A stretch of DNA of 64,000 bases from an uncultured Clostridia bacterium. Its GTDB lineage: Bacteria; Bacillota; Clostridia; Christensenellales; CAG-917. Below, in pieces: positions 56,016 to 62,954 of the stretch (its first letter is position 1; every line of letters begins with the position of its first letter). Made by a program: the position numbers and the translations under genes. The notes under the pieces were generated by a model, which made no database searches, was not told the origin of the DNA, and saw only the letters and a list, made by a program, of their open reading frames with translations. The stretch lies in NCBI GenBank assembly GCA_944363035.1, contig CALVTS010000007.1:1-64000 (forward strand), in the 5' to 3' direction.

Positions 56016-56061
56016 CCCCACAAAGTGTCCTCGCTACGCTGTGGTACTTTGCGGGGACCCC
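56016..56061 (-). repeat. GGGGTCCCC hairpin element d
   Basis: Tandem copy of element c with loop GTCCTCGCTACGCTGTGGT, closer to element b at 8250. Confidence 0.65.
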
Positions 56062-56274
56062 GTAAGCAGGGGCGCTTTCGCGTTCTGCATCCAAATGGCG
56101 CCTTTCAGCGTATAGGCGTTGGAGCGGGCGAATAGCGTGTCAAACGCCTGCGGTTTGAACAGTCACGTACGGCCAAGTACGCTCCCGCGTCGCGGTGCGC
56201 GCCGAACATTGCAAAAGCCGCTCATCTGAGCGGCTTTCACTTTGCCCTTGCGCGCCCGCTCCTTTTCCCCACTC

Positions 56275-56690
56275 TCACGTACACTTGTTTGTAGCGTGCT
56301 TGAATCCCACGTGAACTTATTCGAAGACGGTTTCACGCGCCGCTCACCCAAACTTGCACAGCGGGCGTTTGCGCCCGCTCTTGCAAGTCGCGGCGCGTAT
56401 CTGCGATCTCGCAAGCTAGACGAAAAATTAAGTAGACACGGGCTCGGTGCGCGTCGAGTCGCCCTCCTCGCCCCGCGAGCGACGTTCAGTTGATACTGGT
56501 ATCCGCTTGATTATGTGAGTGCGAGACTCAAACCTTTTTCAAGAGGTGTTTTCATAAAGGCGCGGTTTGCGCCTTTATGAAAAAGTATATCCCGCATTTT
56601 AGGAGGAGCGAACTCTATTCCGAGTGGGGGAGGAGTCCCGAAGGGAGGAGGGGGCACAATATTACCATGTTAGGGGACGTAAACCAAAAA
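56275..56690. repeat. Composite intergenic repeat, copy 2
   Basis: In order: two reversed 32-base units (CACGTGAACTTATTCGAAG), CGCCGCTCACC, the GCGGGCGTTTGCGCCCGC hairpin, GCAAGTCGCGGCGCG, GACACGGGCTCGGTGCGCGT, GCTTGATTATGTGAG, a TTCATAAAGGCGC..GCGCCTTTATGAA hairpin, CCCGCATTTTAGGAGG, CGAGTGGGGGAGGAGTCCCG and TTAGGGGACGTAAA. The order is the same at 61905-62325. Confidence 0.8.
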
Positions 56691-56879
56691 AATTAGCCCC
56701 GAGTACGACTACAGCTTTATTCGAAGGAAAGTACCCTGTCCACGGGTGCGTAGCGTAATTATTTTTACCCCACGCGAAGTAGAGGTGTGTCTTAATCCAA
56801 AAACAAAGAAATATTATTGCCCCGTACTGTGGGTTTTCGTCGTTTTCAAGCGCACTCTCTCATGCTGTACGTCTCGCGG
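56691..56879. other. Centre of the large inverted structure
   Basis: AT-richer spacer between the two oppositely oriented composite copies. I see no gene and no repeat of its own. Confidence 0.4.
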
Positions 56880-57192
56880 GTGAATGTTGGCTCCCCCTCC
56901 TTCCCTGCGGGCTTTCCTCCCCCGTGTCCGAACGAGTTCAGTCCCCGCATCATGCGGGACTGACTTCGCATTCCTACAAAAGTTTTTTATATCGCACTCA
57001 CATAATCAAGCGGAGACCTGCACTTGCTGATGACCCGGCACGGGAGGAGGAATTCGGCGCTCGCAAGTTAAAGCCCGTGTCTTTTTAGGTTTACGGCGTT
57101 GCTCGGCACTCAGGAGAACGCGCCGCGACTTGCAAGAGCGGGCGCAAACGCCCGCTGTGCAAGTTTGGCTGAGCGGCGCGTAGTTCCGTCTT
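56880..57192. repeat. Composite intergenic repeat, inverted and degenerate copy
   Basis: Reverse-complement matches to 56330-56660: CCCGCATCATGCGGGACTGA, ATATCGCACTCACATAATCA, AGCCCGTGTCT, CGCGCCGCGACTTGCAAGAG and CGGGCGCAAACGCCCGCTGT. Together with 56275-56690 it forms an imperfect palindrome about 1 kb long. Confidence 0.65.
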
Positions 57193-57312
57193 TGAATAAG
57201 TTCACATGGGGTTCAAGCTCCACCCCGAATGAGTGCACGTGGGAGTCAAGCTCCACTTCGAACAAGTGCACAGCGGCAGTCAAATATACCCCCGAACAAG
57301 TGTGCGGCGGGG
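57193..57312. repeat. Tandem array of four 33-34-bp units
   Basis: Units begin at 57193, 57226, 57259 and 57293 with TGAATAAG, CGAATGAG, CGAACAAG and CGAACAAG. Each continues (T/G)(T/G)(C/G)(A/C)C..., as in CGAATGAGTGCACGTGGGAG, and ends near a TCAA..CTCCAC segment. It is the same family as 62718-62937. Confidence 0.75.
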
Positions 57313-57356
57313 GTTCGCAAACATAAACTGCCCATTGTTTTAATATCAAATTAACA

Positions 57357-57391
57357 CACAAAAACGCACTTTAACGTGCGTTTTTGTGTTT
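57357..57391. terminator. Terminator of the 57416 gene
   Basis: ACACAAAAACGCACT and ACGTGCGTTTTTGTGT form a stem almost identical to the gyrA terminator. T runs on both strands. Confidence 0.8.
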
Positions 57392-57415
57392 ATCAACCAT
57401 ATTTTTTGCGTGAAA

Positions 57416-58636
57416 TTACTTTTTCTTGGCTTCGTCAATCTCTTCGTCCGTCCAGCCGTCGCCGTTGACGGTCTGGTCCGCTTCGCGTTCCGTGGTGAAG
57501 GTCATCTCGCCGTTTTCGTCCACGGTGAGGAGGATGTTGCCGTTGTTGTCCGTGCGGTAGATGGTCATCCCGTCCTCGATGAGGCGGTCGAGAGTGTTCT
57601 GGCGGGGGTGATAGAATGTGTTGCCCTCTGCGTTACAACTTATTATGGCGTATTCGCAGTCCACCGCGTCCAGGAATTCCTCGGTGGAGGAGGTCTCGCT
57701 GCCGTGGTGTCCCACTTTGAGGACGTCGCAGTCTATGTATCCCGCGCGCTCGACAAAGAGGGGCTCGTTGATCTCGTTGCTGTCACCCGTCAGCACGACG
57801 CGCACGCCGTTGTATTCCAGAATACCTATGGGGGAGATGGCGTTTTTGTATTCAGCTTCAGAAAAACCGTTCGCGGCGTTAAACCCCGTTTCTTCGTAAT
57901 ATTCCTCGGTGGGGCAGTAGAATGTGAGCATATAAGTCGCGTCCGCGTATGAACCGTCCGCCTGTTTCGTGCCGTCCGTTATCACTATGGAATTGGTGTC
58001 CTCGTCGGGATCGACGGTGAGGATCACCTCGCAATCGGGCTCCGAAAGCGCGGCGATGAAGAACTCGGCGTATGCGTTACTGTCCACCGTATCCTCATCC
58101 GTGAACATCCCCACTTTGCTTTGGTCGAGGGCGTCTATCTCCGCCTGCAATCTGTCGCTGGATTGCGTGCCGCTCGGCTCGGCAAGCACGTTGGGCATGA
58201 AGACGGTGTCCACGTCATATTTTTCCAGCACCTCATCCATGAAATAAACATGGTCGCCGTCACAGTGCGTGAGCATGAGGTAGTCAAGTTGCCCGTCCGT
58301 AACATAGTTGTCTATGTAGGCGAGGATTTTCGTGCGGTATGAGGAGGCATTGTTGTAATTCGCGCAGTCGATGAGCATATCCTTGCCGTCGGGGAAGAGG
58401 ATGAGGATGCTGTCGCCCTGTCCCACGTCCATGAAATGCACCTGCAATTCGCCCTCGCCCGCAACGAGAGGAGGTCCGTCATCGGCGGACGTGTCTCCGC
58501 CGGGGGAGGAGGCGAGTTTCCCGAAGATGTCGGGCGCGACGAAGTAGACTATGACTGCCGCTATCGCCAATATCGCGATGACGGCGATGATGAATATTGC
58601 CGATCTCTTGTTAGATTTTTTGGATCTTCCTGCCAT
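57416..58636 (-). CDS. Membrane-anchored ComEC-type metallo-beta-lactamase-fold protein
   Basis: The 406-residue product has one N-terminal membrane helix (about 13-35) after basic residues, then an extracellular metallo-beta-lactamase domain like that at the C-terminus of ComEC. The motifs are HFMDVGQGDSILI, LIDCANYN, LTHCDGDHVYFMDEVL (metal ligands THxDxDH), VVLTGDSNE and LKVGHHGSETS. A 30-residue acidic tail follows. Stand-alone proteins of this kind may be extracellular nucleases or phosphodiesterases; the substrate is unknown. The start is placed at the ATG at 58636, 6 bases after a -10 and without a Shine-Dalgarno, so probably leaderless. It is divergent from mrnC. Confidence 0.8.
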   Translation of the reverse strand: MAGRSKKSNKRSAIFIIAVIAILAIAAVIVYFVAPDIFGKLASSPGGDTSADDGPPLVAGEGELQVHFMDVGQGDSILILFPDGKDMLIDCANYNNASSYRTKILAYIDNYVTDGQLDYLMLTHCDGDHVYFMDEVLEKYDVDTVFMPNVLAEPSGTQSSDRLQAEIDALDQSKVGMFTDEDTVDSNAYAEFFIAALSEPDCEVILTVDPDEDTNSIVITDGTKQADGSYADATYMLTFYCPTEEYYEETGFNAANGFSEAEYKNAISPIGILEYNGVRVVLTGDSNEINEPLFVERAGYIDCDVLKVGHHGSETSSTEEFLDAVDCEYAIISCNAEGNTFYHPRQNTLDRLIEDGMTIYRTDNNGNILLTVDENGEMTFTTEREADQTVNGDGWTDEEIDEAKKK

Positions 58637-58642
58637 ATTTTC

Positions 58643-58671
58643 ATTATACCTCATTATCCGTTTTCGCGCAA
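58643..58671 (-). promoter_or_regulatory. Leaderless promoter (leftward)
   Basis: TTGCGC (58671-58666), 17-base spacer, TATAAT (58648-58643), then 6 bases to the ATG at 58636. Confidence 0.75.
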
Positions 58672-58683
58672 CGCCGTATTCTT

Positions 58684-58712
58684 TTGCGCTCGCGCGCAAA
58701 GTGTGGTATAGT
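58684..58712 (+). promoter_or_regulatory. Leaderless promoter (rightward)
   Basis: TTGCGC (58684-58689), 17-base spacer, TATAGT (58707-58712), then 6 bases to the ATG at 58719. It is a mirror image of the leftward promoter, with the same -35. Confidence 0.75.
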
Positions 58713-58718
58713 GGTCTC

Positions 58719-59150
58719 ATGAAGGATTTTCGACACGCCGTATTTTCATTGTCGGCTCCCGTCGCGGAGGAGGAGGCATACGCCATGCACCCGATGTCTT
58801 TGGCATTTGTGGGCGACGCGGTGCAGTCTCTTTTCATGCGCACGGCGGTGGCGGAGGCAAACGGCGGCAAGACGGGCGCCCAGCACCGCGAGGTGACGGG
58901 AGTGGTCAACGCGGTGGCGCAGGCGGCGGCGAGCGCGCGCATATCCCCCCTCTTCGACGAGAGGGAGGCGGACATCTTCCGCAGGGCGCGCAACTGTCAC
59001 ATCCAGACCTCCGCCAAGCACGCCGAAAGGGCGGAATACAGGCGCGCCAGCGGGCTTGAGGCGGTGCTCGGTTATCTTTTCCTCACGGGCAAGACCGAGA
59101 GACTGACCCGCTTTTTGACCATGGCGGCAGAGGAGGACGAGGGATGCTGA
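58719..59150 (+). CDS. mrnC: Mini-ribonuclease 3
   Basis: RNase III-like enzyme of 143 residues without a dsRNA-binding domain, used for 23S rRNA maturation. The family core is MSLAFVGDAVQSLFMR (with the catalytic Asp), the EDE-type acidic cluster in RRARN...HAERAEYRRASGLEAVLGYLFL, and the GKTERL end. The ATG at 58719 has no ribosome binding site and fits a leaderless start; an ATG at 58785 with an upstream GGAGG is an alternative that gives 121 residues. It overlaps rlmB by 7 bases, the usual mrnC-rlmB arrangement of Bacillota. Confidence 0.88.
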   Translation: MKDFRHAVFSLSAPVAEEEAYAMHPMSLAFVGDAVQSLFMRTAVAEANGGKTGAQHREVTGVVNAVAQAAASARISPLFDEREADIFRRARNCHIQTSAKHAERAEYRRASGLEAVLGYLFLTGKTERLTRFLTMAAEEDEGC

Positions 59151-59866
59151 TATATGGCAGGAATCCCGTGCGCGAAGCCTTTCGCGCCGGCAAGACGGCA
59201 GAAAAGATATTTTTCCTCAAAGGGGAGAGGGACGCAAGACTTTCCGCGCTCTTTTCGGAGGCAAAGGAAAAGGGCGTGCCCGTCGAGTATGTCGAGCGCG
59301 GGGTGCTGGACCGCATGACGGAGGGCGGCAATCATCAGGGCGTCGCGGCTCGGGTGACGGACTTTGCCTACTCCTCGTTGGAGGACATCTTCGCGTGCGC
59401 CGAAGAGAGAGGGGAGAAACTGCTCATAGTCTTGCTGGACGGCATCACCGACCCTCACAATTTCGGCGCGATAGTGCGCAGTGCGGAGTGTTTCGGCGCG
59501 CACGGCATAGTCATCCCCTCCCGCAGGAGCGTGGGCGTGACAGAGACGGTCGTCAAGGTGGCTAGCGGCGCCACAGAGCATATGCGCATCGCGAAAGTCA
59601 CCAACATCAACGATACGATAAGAGAGCTTAAAGAGCGCAATGTGTGGGTTTATGCGTGCGATTTCGGCGGTAAACCTCCGAAATGCGCGGATCTCAAGGA
59701 TAACACAGCGCTCGTCGTAGGCAGCGAGGGCACGGGGGTGCACCGCCTTACGAGGGAGCTTTGCGACGGCGTCGTCACCATCCCCGAATACGGCAAGATC
59801 AATTCTCTCAACGCTTCCGTGGCGGCGGGGATAGTGCTTTACGAGACGGCGAGGCAGAGGGGATGA
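59144..59866 (+). CDS. rlmB: 23S rRNA 2'-O-methyltransferase, SpoU family
   Basis: SAM-dependent methyltransferase of 240 residues that modifies the 23S rRNA 2251 region. An N-terminal L30e-like RNA-binding domain precedes the SPOUT knot with LLDGITDPHNFGAIVRSAE, VVGSEGTGV and IPEYGKINSLNASVAAGI. The ribosome binding site GAGGACGAGGG lies in the end of mrnC. The stop overlaps the sigH start. Confidence 0.92.
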   Translation: MLIYGRNPVREAFRAGKTAEKIFFLKGERDARLSALFSEAKEKGVPVEYVERGVLDRMTEGGNHQGVAARVTDFAYSSLEDIFACAEERGEKLLIVLLDGITDPHNFGAIVRSAECFGAHGIVIPSRRSVGVTETVVKVASGATEHMRIAKVTNINDTIRELKERNVWVYACDFGGKPPKCADLKDNTALVVGSEGTGVHRLTRELCDGVVTIPEYGKINSLNASVAAGIVLYETARQRG

Positions 59867-60474
59867 AAGCATACGATTCTTTCACGGATGCGGAGCTCGC
59901 TTCGGCGGCGCAGAGGGGGGACGCCCTTGCAGAGAGCGCGCTCGTCAGGCGTTACGCCGCGCTTGCCGAGGGGTTGTCCCGCTCCTATTTTTTGGCGGGC
60001 GGAGACAGCGACGACCTCAGGCAGATCGCTCTCATCGCCCTGCTCGAAGCGGTGCGGAGCTATTCCGCCGATAGGGGAGCGGAGTTCAAGACCTATGCTT
60101 CCGCGTGCGTGCGCAACCGTATCTCGGACGCGATAAGGAGCGCTTCCGCCGTCAAAAATTCCGCTCTCAACAACAGTCTCCGTCTGGACGACGAAAGAGC
60201 GAAGGAGGGAGGCGTCGCGGTGGAGGACATCGTGTCTCCCGAGCTTTCGCCCGAACAGCAGTACATCATGAAAGAGGCGGAGGAGGCTTTTTTCGACGCG
60301 CTGGGCGAGACTTTGGGGGAAAAGGATCTCGCCGTCATCAAGCTGTACCTCGCGTGTATGCCCTATAAGGAGATATCCAAAAAGCTCGGGATGACCGCAA
60401 AGCAGGTGGACAACACTCTCTATTACGCAAAAAAGAAGATCGCAAAACTGCTTTCCGACGTCAAAGAGCCGTAG
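59863..60474 (+). CDS. sigH: RNA polymerase sigma-H (Spo0H-type)
   Basis: Sigma-70 family factor of 203 residues. Region 2 contains GDSDDLRQIALIALLEAVRSYS and FKTYASACVRNRISDAIRSA. Region 4 contains YKEISKKLGMTAKQVDNTLYYAKKKI. The mrnC-rlmB-sigH order is typical of Bacillota and supports SigH, which drives early sporulation genes, over other small sigma factors. It is translationally coupled to rlmB (ATGA). Confidence 0.9.
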   Translation: MKAYDSFTDAELASAAQRGDALAESALVRRYAALAEGLSRSYFLAGGDSDDLRQIALIALLEAVRSYSADRGAEFKTYASACVRNRISDAIRSASAVKNSALNNSLRLDDERAKEGGVAVEDIVSPELSPEQQYIMKEAEEAFFDALGETLGEKDLAVIKLYLACMPYKEISKKLGMTAKQVDNTLYYAKKKIAKLLSDVKEP

Positions 60475-60554
60475 ATATCCCTCGGTTTTTCTTTTTCAAG
60501 AGCCGCGAGTTTCCGCATCTTTTCGAGATCGCGAAAAAAATTGTTGAAAAGTCT

Positions 60555-60583
60555 TTGACTTTAATTAGTTTATATATTATCAT
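60555..60583 (+). promoter_or_regulatory. Promoter of rpsF-ssb-rpsR
   Basis: TTGACT (60555-60560), 17-base spacer, TATCAT (60578-60583), in an AT-rich stretch. Confidence 0.75.
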
Positions 60584-60589
60584 TATCAA

Positions 60590-60657
60590 GCGATTCCGCA
60601 GGAGCGGGATCTTAGTCCTTCCCCGCAAGGGGCATCAAGTCCAAAAGGAGGTAAGCT
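60590..60657 (+). promoter_or_regulatory. Structured leader of rpsF (possible S6:S18 autoregulatory site)
   Basis: GATTCCGC and GCGGGATC form an 8-pair hairpin with loop AGGA (60592-60611), followed by CCCCGCAAGGGG (60621-60632) and an AAAAGGAGGTAAGCT ribosome binding site. In several bacteria the S6:S18 complex binds a structured leader containing a conserved CCG. A CCG is present here, but I have not matched the full motif. Confidence 0.4.
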
Positions 60658-60936
60658 ATGAATAAGTACGAGATCCTGTACATTATTCGTTGCGACATCG
60701 AAGATGACCGCAAGACTCAGGTCGTCGAGAAGTACAATGCGCTCGCCGAGAAACTCGGAACTTTGGAAGCCACGGACATCTGGGGCATGAAAAAGTTCGC
60801 CTACGAGATCGACAAGCAGACGGAAGGCTACTACGTTCTCATGAACGTGGAGTGCGACGCCGCGGCGCAGGCTGAGATCGACAGACAAATGGGCATCGAC
60901 GACAATGTCGTAAGAAGAATGATAGTCAAAAAGTGA
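60658..60936 (+). CDS. rpsF: Ribosomal protein bS6
   Basis: Small-subunit protein of 92 residues that binds 16S rRNA as a heterodimer with S18. The sequence has the S6 pattern YEILYIIRCDIEDD at the start and WGMKKFAYEIDKQTEGYYV in the middle. It starts the conserved rpsF-ssb-rpsR operon. Confidence 0.96.
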   Translation: MNKYEILYIIRCDIEDDRKTQVVEKYNALAEKLGTLEATDIWGMKKFAYEIDKQTEGYYVLMNVECDAAAQAEIDRQMGIDDNVVRRMIVKK

Positions 60937-60969
60937 CCATCGCAATCCAGGCAATTTAAGGAGTCAGAT

Positions 60970-61353
60970 ATGAACAAGGTGTTTTTGATTGGCAATCTCA
61001 CGAGAGACCCCGAGCTGTCCACCACCTCCGGCGGCGTCAAGTTCTGCCGCTTCACCCTCGCCGTTTCCAGGTCCTACGCCAAGGACGGCAAGCGTGAGAC
61101 GGACTTCCTGCCCGTCATCGTTTGGAGAGCTCAGGCGGACAACTGCGCCCGCTATCTCAAAAAGGGTAGCAAGGCGGCAGTCAGCGGTTCCGTGCAGACC
61201 AGGACCTACGACACCCAGGACGGGACCCGTCGCTATGTGACCGAGATCGCCGCCGACGAAGTGCAGTTCCTCTCCACCCGCAGCGAGGAAGCGAGAGAAA
61301 ACGACGCCGAGTTTGACGACCTCACTCCCATCGACGACGACCTGCCTTTCTAA
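60970..61353 (+). CDS. ssb: Single-stranded DNA-binding protein
   Basis: OB-fold protein of 127 residues with MNKVFLIGNLTRDPEL and DFLPVIVWRAQADNCARYLKKG. The acidic C-terminal tip DDDLPF recruits repair and replication partners. It is short because the disordered linker is nearly absent. The ribosome binding site is TTTAAGGAGTCAGAT. Confidence 0.95.
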   Translation: MNKVFLIGNLTRDPELSTTSGGVKFCRFTLAVSRSYAKDGKRETDFLPVIVWRAQADNCARYLKKGSKAAVSGSVQTRTYDTQDGTRRYVTEIAADEVQFLSTRSEEARENDAEFDDLTPIDDDLPF

Positions 61354-61371
61354 AATCAAGGAGAATTGAAA

Positions 61372-61620
61372 ATGAGTGAAGAAGTAAAAGCTCCGCGCCC
61401 TCTGAAGAGAGCGCCCAAAAAGAAAGTTTGCACCTTCTGCGTCGAACACGCAGAATCCATCGACTATAAGGATGCCGCCAAGCTCCGCCGTTTCACCACC
61501 GAAAAAGGCAAGATCCTCCCCCGCAGGATGAGCGGCGTCTGCGCCAAGCATCAGCGCCTGCTCGCGACCGCCATCAAGAGGGCGAGGGTGATGGCGTTGC
61601 TTCCTTACAAAGCCGACTGA
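61372..61620 (+). CDS. rpsR: Ribosomal protein bS18
   Basis: 82-residue small-subunit protein. Core pattern: [19 protein letters not shown], then [20 protein letters not shown]. The KKKVCTFC and later VCAKHQ cysteines show the zinc-binding C+ form. I start at the ATG at 61372, preceded by CAAGGAGAATTGAAA. The stop codon lies inside the arm of a long palindrome. Confidence 0.95.
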   Translation: MSEEVKAPRPLKRAPKKKVCTFCVEHAESIDYKDAAKLRRFTTEKGKILPRRMSGVCAKHQRLLATAIKRARVMALLPYKAD

Positions 61621-61742
61621 AAGGCGCTATTTCGCGAATAACTGCGTCAACGCCTCCCATACGACCGTTTACGTACGGAAAGTACGCTGCGCGCCCGTAT
61701 GGGAGGCGTTTCCTTGTTCTTCATCGAAATATCGCCTTTCAG
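61617..61742. repeat. Nested palindrome overlapping the rpsR stop
   Basis: Outer arms CTGAAAGGCGCTATTTCG (61617-61634) and CGAAATATCGCCTTTCAG (61725-61742) with one mismatch, inner arms CGCCTCCCATACG (61651-61663) and CGTATGGGAGGCG (61696-61708), innermost CGTAC/GTACG. A partial second copy follows at 61743-61860, interrupted by a GGGGTCCCC hairpin. Confidence 0.85.
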
Positions 61743-61806
61743 CGTATAGGGGTAGGAGCGGGCGAATAACTGCGTCAACGCCTCCCATACGACCGCTTAC
61801 GCACAC

Positions 61807-61844
61807 GGGGTCCCCGCGTGAAAATCTTTGATTTTCGCGTGGGG
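61807..61844 (+). repeat. GGGGTCCCC hairpin element e
   Basis: GGGGTCCCC with stem CCCCGCGTGAAAATC paired with GATTTTCGCGTGGGG (two G-T wobbles). It sits in the inner loop of the second palindrome copy, which is intact and uninterrupted at 61660-61697. Confidence 0.7.
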
Positions 61845-61904
61845 CAAAAAGTACGCCGCGCGTCCGCAGAAGCGGGGCTTTCGCGCTCTTCATCAAGGAG
61901 CGTG

Positions 61905-62325
61905 CTTGAACTCCCACGTGAACTTATTCGGGGTGTACTCGAATACCACGTGCACTTATTCGAAGACGGAACTACGCGCCGCTCAGCCAAACTTGCACAG
62001 CGGGCGTTTGCGCCCGCTCTTGCAAGTCGCGGCGCGTATCTGCGATCTCGCAAGCTAGACGGCTATTAAGTAGACACGGGCTCGGTGCGCGTCGAGTCGC
62101 CCTCCTCGCCCCGCGAGCGACGTTCAGTAATTACTGGTCGCCGCTTGATTATGTGAGCGCGAGACTCAAACTTTTTTCAAGAGGTGTTTTCATAAAGGCG
62201 CAGTTCGCGCCTTTATGAAAAAGTAAGTCCCGCATTTTAGGAGGACAGTCCTCTATCCCGAGTGGGGGAGGAGTCCCGAAGGGGAGGAGGGGGAGCAATA
62301 CTTCCATTTCAGGGGACGTAAACTC
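61905..62325. repeat. Composite intergenic repeat, copy 3
   Basis: Same module order as 56275-56690: two reversed 32-base units, CGCCGCTCAGCC, GCGGGCGTTTGCGCCCGC, the GACACGGGCTCGG block, GCTTGATTATGTGAG, a TTCATAAAGGCGC hairpin, CGAGTGGGGGAGGAGTCCCG and AGGGGACGTAAA. Long runs (for example 61991-62061 against 56356-56424) are almost identical. Confidence 0.8.
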
Positions 62326-62419
62326 CATTAAACTAGCTTGGGCACGACGTGAACTTAGTCAGAGCGTCCCCGAACACGACGAATAAGTGTGCGTGGGGTT
62401 CAAGCTGATTTAATTTGGG

Positions 62420-62725
62420 TTTACGTTCTCTAACAGGGAAATATTGTTGCCCCCTTCCTGCGGGTTTCCCCCAAAATCGTTCCCCCTTGAAAGGGAACCC
62501 ACCATTTTGGGGGAAACCTTCGGCGCTCGGGCATAAGGGCTACCGAGGACGGCGCCTCTGCGGCGCCGCCATGTTATGCCGCTTGCAATGCGCCCGCTTC
62601 GCGAAGAGAGTGGCGCATTGCCGACGCACTTTGCGTCTCGCCCTCGGCACTCACTTCGTCGCCGCCGACTTGCAAGAGGGCTACGCCCTGTGCAAGTTTG
62701 GCTAGGCGGCTCCACTCCGAATGAG
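62420..62725. repeat. Intergenic repeat, copy 2 (also at 7183-7625)
   Basis: Partner of 7183-7625 without the triple-hairpin insert. It includes a CCCCCAAAATCG..CCATTTTGGGGG hairpin (about 62469-62514). Confidence 0.75.
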
Positions 62726-62937
62726 TGTACGTGGAAATCCAGCACACCCCGAAAAAGTGCACGTCGTGTTCAAACACGCTTCGAATGAGTATGCGTGGGA
62801 GTCAGGCACACCCCGAAAAAGAAACGTAAAGTTCAGGCTTCACTCCTAATAAGTATACGTGGGGTTCAAACACGTCTCCGAATGAGTTCACGTAAAGTTC
62901 AAACACTCTCCAAATAAGTTCACGTGGGAGTCATTCC
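62718..62937. repeat. Tandem array of seven 32-bp units
   Basis: Units start at 62718, 62750, 62782, 62814, 62846, 62879 and 62911 (spacing 32, one of 33). A consensus near CGAATAAGTTCACGTGGGGT, then TCAAACAC(A/G)C(T/C)C, describes them; each unit differs at several positions. The period is not a multiple of three and there are no unique spacers. Confidence 0.8.
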
Positions 62938-62954
62938 CCCCCCCTCCGCCATGT

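Larger units (their letters stand above)
55797..56274. repeat. Mosaic of palindrome fragments and hairpins
   Basis: Two near copies of a segment with CACGTACG..AAGTACGCTCC, CGCGTCGCGGT, AAAAGCCGCTCAT..GAGCGGCTTT and GCCCTTGCGCGCCCGCTCC (55860-55962 and 56160-56274). The first copy is interrupted by two GGGGTCCCC hairpins, the second is not. The AAAAGCCGCTCAT(A/C)TGAGCGGCTTT hairpin could act as a terminator for proS. No gene is visible. Confidence 0.65.

Noticed and set aside
57193..57312. T-arm-like GGGGTTCAAGCTCC segments as tRNA relics
   Set aside because: The resemblance is limited to GTTCAA and a short stem; there is no acceptor, D arm or anticodon arm.
61775..62053. Frames reading APRLARAGANARCAS in several islands
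   Set aside because: They are translations of the composite repeat (also 56163-56414 and 57099-57326). Start points differ, frames break between copies, and the 32-base units would shift frame.
62718..62937. Possible CRISPR array
   Set aside because: The whole 32-base unit is degenerate; there is no constant repeat with variable spacers and no cas gene in the window.
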